From Thalassiosira profunda (Eukaryota > Bacillariophyta > Thalassiosirophyceae > Thalassiosirales > Thalassiosiraceae): a stretch of 11,242 nucleotides of DNA. Where the stretch lies: the NCBI GenBank assembly GCA_036939355.1, contig JALLAP010000758.1, forward strand, positions 1 through 11,242, given 5' to 3'. The notes under the pieces were generated by a model, which was not told the origin of the DNA, did not search any database, and worked only from the letters and a program-made list of their open reading frames with translations. The position numbers were made by a program, and so were the translations under genes. Positions 7,801-11,242 of this stretch are shown here, piece after piece; the first letter of the stretch is position 1, and each line of letters starts with the position of its first letter.

Positions 7801-10058
7801 CCCCTCCATCGCAGCAGCCGTCGCCAACCCCATCTTTGGCTTTATCACAGCAGCCTTCGGAGAACGCAATACTGGCTTTTTCGAGCAAGGCTGAACTCCA
7901 AACCGCGGTGGACGCGTGCGCATCGCCTTCGACCCAGACCGGTGCGGCCTGCGAGAGTGCGAAGAGCACGTACGGTTGGCCTATGGGGACGTGGCAGGTT
8001 GGAGCAGTCACTGACATGTCATCTCTATTCTTCGGCAAGGCTGATTTCAACGAGGACATCTCTTCGTGGGACACATCCAGCGTGACAGACATGAGGGGCA
8101 TGTTCGAGGGAGCCTCTGCATTCAATGGGGACTTGCCCTGGGACACCTCCAGCGTCACGTCTATGGCATATATGTTCAGAGGAGCCACTGCATTCAATAA
8201 GAACCTGCCCTGGGATACATCCCTCGTGGTAGACATGGAATGGATGTTCGAGGGAGCCTCTGCATTCAATGGGGACGTGTCGAGTTTTGATACCTCACAA
8301 GTGACGTCGATGTCTGCAATGTTCTGGGGAGCCACTGCGTTCAATCACGACGTGTCGAGTTTCGATACATCCAGCGTTACTGATATGGCATATATGTTCA
8401 GTGATGCCTCAGCATTCAATCGAGACTTGCCATGGGGCACATCCATCGTTACAAGCATGTCCCGTATGTTCTACGGAGCGTCTGCATTCAATGGGGATGT
8501 GTCGAGTTTCGATACATCCAGCGTTACAAGCATGTCGTTCATGTTCGCTGATGCCTCATCGTTCAATGGAGACTTGAGCAATTTCAATACCTCCGGAGTC
8601 ACGTCAATGTTTCGGATGTTCTTCGGAGCTTCTGCGTTCAATCAGGACTTGAGCAACTTCGATACCTCCAAAGTCACTTCGATGGGTTGGATGTTCGAGG
8701 GTGCCACTGCGTTCAATCGAGACTTGCCGTGGGACACATCAAGCGTGATAGACATGTCTCGCATGTTCTTTGGGGCCTCTTCATTCAATGGGGACGTGTC
8801 GAGTTTCGACACATCCAGTGTTACAAGTATGTCGTTCATGTTCTATCAAACTTCTGCATTCAATCAAGACTTGCCATGGGACACATCCAGCGTGACGTCA
8901 ATGAATGGGATGTTATGGGGAGCCACTGCATTCAACCAGGACGTGTCCGGATTTGACACATCCAGCGCAACAGACATGTCATTTATGTTCATCTTTGCGT
9001 CATCGTTCAATCAGGATCTATGTGCGTGGAGAAACACTTTTCCATACGACCAAAGCTTTGCGGGTATCTTCTCGAATTCAGGGTGCCTTTTCAAGGACGA
9101 TCCGCTGGAGTCTCTGAAAGGACCGTTTTGCGCATCGAATTGTTTCATCGCTTTTTCGAGCAAGGCAGAACTCCAAGCTGCAGTGGATGCTTGCTCATCG
9201 CCAGTGACCCAGAGCGATCCGGGTTGCGAGAGTAAGAAAATCGCATACGGTTGGCCGATGGGGACGTGGCTGGTTGGTACAGTCACTGATATGTCATTCC
9301 TGTTCTCCGGCAAGGCAGATTTCAACGAGGACATCTCTGCGTGGGACACCTCCAGTGTGACAGACATGACTTCTATGTTCTCTGGAGCCACTGCATTCGA
9401 TGGGGACGTGTCGAGTTTTGATACCTCTAGCGTCACAGACATGGCATTTATGTTCAATTTAGCCACTGCGTTCAATGGGGATGTGAGCAGTTTCGACACC
9501 TCAGAAGTGACGTCAATGACTGGAATGTTCCGGTTTGCCTCTTCCTTCAATGGAGACGTGCCCTGGGATACATCCAAAGTCACGTCCATGCATAGGATGT
9601 TCGATGAAGCAAATGCATTCAATGGAGACGTTTCGAGTTTTGTCACATCCAGCGTGACAGATATGTTTGCAATGTTCTATAGAGGAAATGTATTCAATGG
9701 GGACGTGAGCAATTGGGACACCTCCAAAGTCACGACAATGAGAAGTATGTTCTTCCGCACTGCGTTCAATGGGGACGTGTCAAGTTTTGACACATCCAGC
9801 GTCACTTCAATGGCGTACATGTTCTTTGGGGCTTCTGCATTCAATCAGGACGTGAGCAGTTTCGACACGTCCAGCGTGACAGACATGCGGCAAATGTTCG
9901 AGGGAGCCAGCGCCTTTAACCAAAACCTCTGTGCGTGGGGATCCAATTACAACCCCTCGGTGGTATCCTACACGGGTATGTTCGTCGGCACGAATTGTCC
10001 CAGCCAATCAAATCCCTCAGGGCCTAATGCAAACTGGTGCAGGGCGACGTGCCCGTAA
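1836..10058 (+). CDS. Giant type II membrane protein: A-B domain pairs, PT-repeat stalk, two DUF285 solenoids
   Basis: My model joins 18 exons: 1836-4985, 5064-5150, 5219-5287, 5365-5436, 5512-5577, 5661-5732, 5818-5874, 5943-6065, 6145-6216, 6298-6381, 6473-6544, 6641-6664, 6747-6794, 6858-6968, 7042-7125, 7215-7286, 7375-7422 and 7494-10058, about 2291 residues. The start ATG has A at -3 and is the first after an in-frame TAG at 1818. Domains in order: acidic disordered cytosolic region (1-410), transmembrane anchor (419-436), A1 (464-618), B1 (662-710), A2 (738-900), B2 (960-1008), PT stalk (1009-1437), Ser/Pro/Gln neck (1438-1562), DUF285 block 1 (1563-1986), block 2 (1987-2291). With no N-terminal signal peptide and Lys/Arg before the anchor, I infer a signal-anchor protein with its C-terminus outside the cell. 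DUF285/BspA-like repeats occur in bacterial and protist surface proteins, so adhesion or recognition is plausible but unproven. Exon 2 is the least certain exon. Without splicing, the first frame ends at TAG 4992. Confidence 0.8.
2340..2636 (+). repeat. Three degenerate 33-residue acidic repeats in the cytosolic region
   Basis: Residues 169, 202 and 235 of the large protein each begin the same type of motif: VELIDDDEGDAPVP, PEIIHEDGPPVPPS and VEIIDDEGPSPLHH. The spacing is exactly 33 residues (99 nt) twice. The rest of each unit is divergent and proline/charge-rich. They lie on the predicted cytosolic side, so an interaction or phosphorylation role is possible, but none is recognised. Confidence 0.65.
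3090..3143 (+). other. Single transmembrane segment (signal anchor)
   Basis: Residues 419-436 of the large protein read AFVLFALAVGLAVGLTVS. They are preceded by WKRYQR and an Arg at 418, and followed by RKDEP. This is the only long hydrophobic stretch I see in the protein. The Gly-xxx-Gly spacing (GLAVG) could help helix packing. Topology is inferred as N-terminus inside from the absence of an N-terminal signal peptide and the basic residues before it. Confidence 0.8.
3225..3689 (+). other. Extracellular domain A, copy 1
   Basis: Residues 464-618. It starts with CVC, then KCEDDDTLTEWQA, FSMCVHPS, HVESNTTWDVDIATS, VVLDD-like and TVETMVLTPLFPVAEIIS motifs, and ends in alternating hydrophobic strands (LTISLIQ). 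Four cysteines lie in the first 30-odd residues. The pattern suggests a small beta-rich extracellular module. I do not recognise a named family. Copy 2 at 4047-4535 supports it as a real domain. Confidence 0.6.
3819..3965 (+). other. Six-cysteine domain B, copy 1
   Basis: Residues 662-710. Cysteine pattern C..C..C..CC.C: it starts CTNTIGFVDIYGDEC, passes DYYEAD and LFCESYGANG, and ends CCVCK. As I recall, similar short modules (GWVD...GDGC..YE...CC.C) are frequent in diatom surface proteins. The six cysteines suggest three disulphides in an extracellular module. Function unknown. Confidence 0.65.
4047..4535 (+). other. Extracellular domain A, copy 2
   Basis: Residues 738-900. It repeats the landmarks of copy 1 in the same order: CVC, RCQDDDNLTYEQA, FSMCVYPS, HMESNALWNANLATS, VVEDD, TVKTMVMAPLSPITEIFS, and a hydrophobic end (FQLLIDLL). 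It differs by a longer insert between the second and third cysteines. With domain B it forms a unit duplicated once in exon 1. Confidence 0.6.
4713..4859 (+). other. Six-cysteine domain B, copy 2
   Basis: Residues 960-1008. Nearly the same as copy 1 (CTNTIGFVDMYGDGC, YYEADANYPLFC, CESYGANG, CCVCK), with every cysteine kept. Identity is much higher between the two B copies than between the two A copies, so B is under tighter constraint or was recently homogenised. The PT stalk starts straight after it. Confidence 0.65.
5875..5942 (+). other. Non-canonical GC-AG intron (intron 7)
   Basis: Exon 7 ends CCC-ACC-AAG and is followed by GCGAGT, where the sister introns have GTGAGT. The acceptor GAAACAG precedes GAG-CCG-ACG-AGC of exon 8. 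The frame is kept only if this GC donor is used. GC donors with otherwise strong consensus are a known minor class of U2-type introns. Confidence 0.75.
6747..6857 (+). repeat. Duplicated exon-intron unit, copy 1 (exon 13 + intron 13)
   Basis: The 48-nt exon (CCAACGCTCAAACC...) and its following 63-nt intron match positions 7375-7493 closely. The exons differ at one base (GTT versus CTT). The introns share ATGTTGTGGTGT and a downstream AACGTTTCCCTT, with small indels near the acceptor. Confidence 0.85.
7375..7493 (+). repeat. Duplicated exon-intron unit, copy 2 (exon 17 + intron 17)
   Basis: Second copy of the unit at 6747-6857. The intron is 71 nt, 8 nt longer, mainly because of a different acceptor end (TTACCACAG instead of GTGCTAG). 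Retained similarity in the intron shows that the unit was copied as DNA and fairly recently. Confidence 0.85.
7494..7868 (+). repeat. Ser/Pro/Gln-rich neck with 72-nt tandem repeat
   Basis: The first 125 codons of exon 18 encode repeats of APSQQPSESAT, PPSQQPSESAT and APSQRPSESAT. At DNA level 7619-7690 and the sequence from 7691 repeat with a 72-nt period and about one mismatch over roughly 60 bases. The region links the PT stalk to the DUF285 solenoids. The near-identity marks a site prone to length change. Confidence 0.8.
7869..9140 (+). other. DUF285 (BspA-like) solenoid 1, 14 repeats
   Basis: It opens with ILAFSSKAELQTAVDAC and YGWPMGTWQVG, then 14 repeats of the form VTDM..MF.GA.AFN.D...WDTSS. 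Repeats come in a 25-residue form (DVSSFDTSS) and a 24-residue form (DLPWDTSS). It closes with an LCAW...C...C...C cap containing four cysteines. This pattern is PF03382-type (DUF285), a leucine-rich-repeat-like family found in Mycoplasma, Listeria, Trichomonas and diatoms. The role is inferred as protein or surface contact. Confidence 0.85.
9141..10055 (+). other. DUF285 (BspA-like) solenoid 2, 9 repeats, C-terminal
   Basis: A second complete copy: entry motif FIAFSSKAELQAAVDAC and YGWPMGTWLVG, nine repeats, then an LCAW cap with four cysteines, ending WCRATCP at the stop codon. Repeat 7 has a one-residue deletion (MFFRTAFNGD instead of MFxGAxAFNGD). There is no hydrophobic tail after the cap, so there is no C-terminal GPI or membrane anchor. 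Confidence 0.85.
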
Positions 10059-10405
10059 AAGCCCTCCCGTAAGTGTCCGTGGCCTGCGTTGGCGAAACCT
10101 GTTCTGGACCAGGAGGAGGAGACTTGCTCTGCATGACGAGGATGCCCCATTTTGTTCCGTGTCTCGTAGACCTGGCCGTGTTTACGAGAAGTAGACTCGA
10201 GCCCGGTGTTTGAAATAGGTACGCCGCACCAATATCTCAACTGCAACTGCGTGCACTCCTGATAGACAGAACAAATGTGCTTTGTACACAATTAGATAGT
10301 ACCTTTCTGCCTGATTCAAGGCTTTCTCTAAACCTCCCGAATCTAATGTCGAGTAATAATAGTAGAGTCAGATACCCAGTCACCTGCAAATTGGCGTATC
10401 AAAGC
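10059..10405 (+). other. 3' flank / probable 3'UTR, no gene
   Basis: The stop TAA at 10056-10058 is followed by moderately GC-rich sequence that becomes AT-richer after about 10200. No clear AATAAA signal is visible. A GTAAGT donor-like site lies just after the stop (10069-10074), but no strong acceptor partner is evident. No supported coding region. Confidence 0.4.
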
Positions 10406-10512
10406 TACTACAGATTTTGAATCAATTGAGATTTTTTCCCTCCAAAAAAGATTTTTTAGGAAAAAATCTTTTTTGGAGGGAAAAAATCTCAATTGATTCA
10501 AAATCTGTAGTA
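10406..10512. mobile_element. Perfect 107-bp palindrome, likely fold-back MITE
   Basis: Left arm 10406-10457 and right arm 10461-10512 are exact reverse complements (52 of 52), with a 3-base loop AGG. The outer ends read TACTACAGATTTTG and CAAAATCTGTAGTA. If the terminal TA is a target-site duplication, the element is CTACAG...CTGTAG, 103 bp, as expected for a Tc1/mariner-type MITE. Arm perfection suggests a recent insertion. It has no coding capacity. Confidence 0.7.
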
Positions 10513-10625
10513 TCGAGAAACGTTAAATTCCTGCTCAGCCAGCTTCTTCTTCGATTTCTGCCCGGGCGCCCAGTTCGGGAAGCGGCGGCTGCTACATAGG
10601 TAGAGCCAGTAGGGTGAAGGTAAGA

Positions 10626-10673
10626 TTCAGGTTAAGGTTCAGGTTAGGGTTCAGGTTAGGGTTCAGGTTAGGG
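10626..10673 (+). repeat. Alternating TTCAGG / TTAGGG telomere-like array
   Basis: Eight hexamers in a row: TTCAGG, TTAAGG, TTCAGG, TTAGGG, TTCAGG, TTAGGG, TTCAGG, TTAGGG, i.e. a 12-nt unit repeated four times with one base change. Degenerate copies extend left to about 10609. TTAGGG is the canonical telomere unit in many eukaryotes, including diatoms as far as I recall. DNA continues to the right, so this is interstitial. Confidence 0.85.
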
Positions 10674-11242
10674 ATACAATAGCGCTCTCACTTCTCACGC
10701 ACGCCTCCGCGCGCACCGCAGCGCGCCGCCCACCACCGCGCACATCACTCATTTCCGTCACCCGGGAAGAAGAAGAGGACGCCTCCTCCGCCGGCGCCGC
10801 CAACCCTCTCCCACCCGGTCGTCTTCTTCCACTCATCGTCCGCCCCCTCTTCGCCATCGGCCTGCGCGTGCGTTAGCTCGTGCGCTCCCTCCGCGCTCCT
10901 CCATCAGCCGCGGAACATTCTTTTGCATTCGACGAGGTTCGACGCACCGCAAGCGTGGAGTTCCTGTCCCAGCCGAAGGGAGTTCCGCTCCCAGCAAAAA
11001 AGGCTGTTCTAACGCCCTCTTGATGTGACTTGGGTTGTTCTGTGTCGCACTCTTATCCCCGACCATTCATTTTCAGGGCCCGGCTCCCAGTCGCCGGCCC
11101 CTTTGACAGAACATCTTCTGGACATCACCCTCATCTCCAGCGGCGTCGATCGCCTGCGTGTACGATCGTCCACACTCGCCCCCGCCCGTATTTGTGTCCT
11201 TTGTTTCTCTGCAGTGCAACTGCAGGAACAGCCATCCAACCA
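10674..11242. other. GC/CT-rich region, no supported gene
   Basis: CT- and CG-rich sequence up to about 10870, then mixed composition. Short frames on both strands are low complexity and show no domain. TTTCTCTGCAG near 11206-11216 looks like a splice acceptor and could belong to a plus-strand gene continuing to the right, but no matching exon can be confirmed here. Confidence 0.35.

Noticed and set aside
7494..7868. Possible CRISPR-like or satellite array in the 72-nt repeats
   Set aside because: The repeats are in frame, encode a continuous Ser/Pro/Gln sequence and lie inside an exon, with no unique spacers of constant size.
7306..9646. Minus-strand ORFs of 205, 292 and 211 codons over exon 18
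   Set aside because: They arise because the repeated coding sequence (PSQQPSESAT, DTSSVTSM) has no antisense stops in that frame. Their repeats mirror the sense repeats and cross the splice junctions.
10417..10599. 60-codon plus ORF across the palindrome
   Set aside because: It is mostly the palindrome translated (Phe/Lys-rich) and would not be expected to be a gene.
10626..10673. True chromosome end
   Set aside because: Only every second hexamer is TTAGGG and more than 560 bases of unrelated sequence follow, so this is not a terminal telomere in this window.
10663..11239. Minus-strand ORFs of 64-77 codons at the right end
   Set aside because: Low-complexity Arg/Ser/Gly sequences with no domain. 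One terminates in the telomere-like array. No splice or start evidence supports them.

Overview
The window looks like nuclear DNA of a diatom, most likely a centric, Thalassiosira-like species. The evidence is indirect: a giant surface protein with a proline/threonine (PT) stalk, paired six-cysteine domains ending CCVCK, BspA-like DUF285 repeats, many short GT-AG introns of 63-96 nt, and moderately high GC. I cannot name the species from sequence alone.

Layout. (1) Positions 1-1258, minus strand: the 5' part of an intronless reading frame, open across the window edge, for a basic nuclear-type protein with a Tudor-like domain and a methyl-CpG-binding (MBD)-like domain. (2) 1259-1835: a divergent intergenic region with a good candidate 5'-UTR intron and an upstream ORF whose stop overlaps the next start codon. 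(3) 1836-10058, plus strand: one very large gene that I model as 18 exons and 17 introns, all phase 0, giving about 2291 residues. Exon 1 encodes an acidic cytosolic region, one transmembrane anchor and two copies of an A-B pair of extracellular domains. Exons 2-17 are 16 tiny symmetric exons encoding a PT-repeat stalk. Exon 18 encodes a Ser/Pro/Gln-rich neck and two DUF285 solenoids with 14 and 9 repeats. (4) 10059-11242: the 3' flank, with a perfect 52-bp-arm palindrome that looks like a TA-flanked fold-back MITE, then a short array of alternating TTCAGG/TTAGGG telomere-like hexamers, then GC-rich DNA with no gene I can support.

The highlight is the stalk. Exon-intron units were amplified together, and the exons fall into three sequence families that run in order along the gene, with a hybrid exon at one boundary. 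Because every unit is phase 0-0, any exon could be skipped without changing frame, so the stalk could vary in length by splicing or by unequal recombination. Whether it does so is inference.

The two genes show no functional link beyond their head-to-head arrangement, which may mean a shared promoter region.
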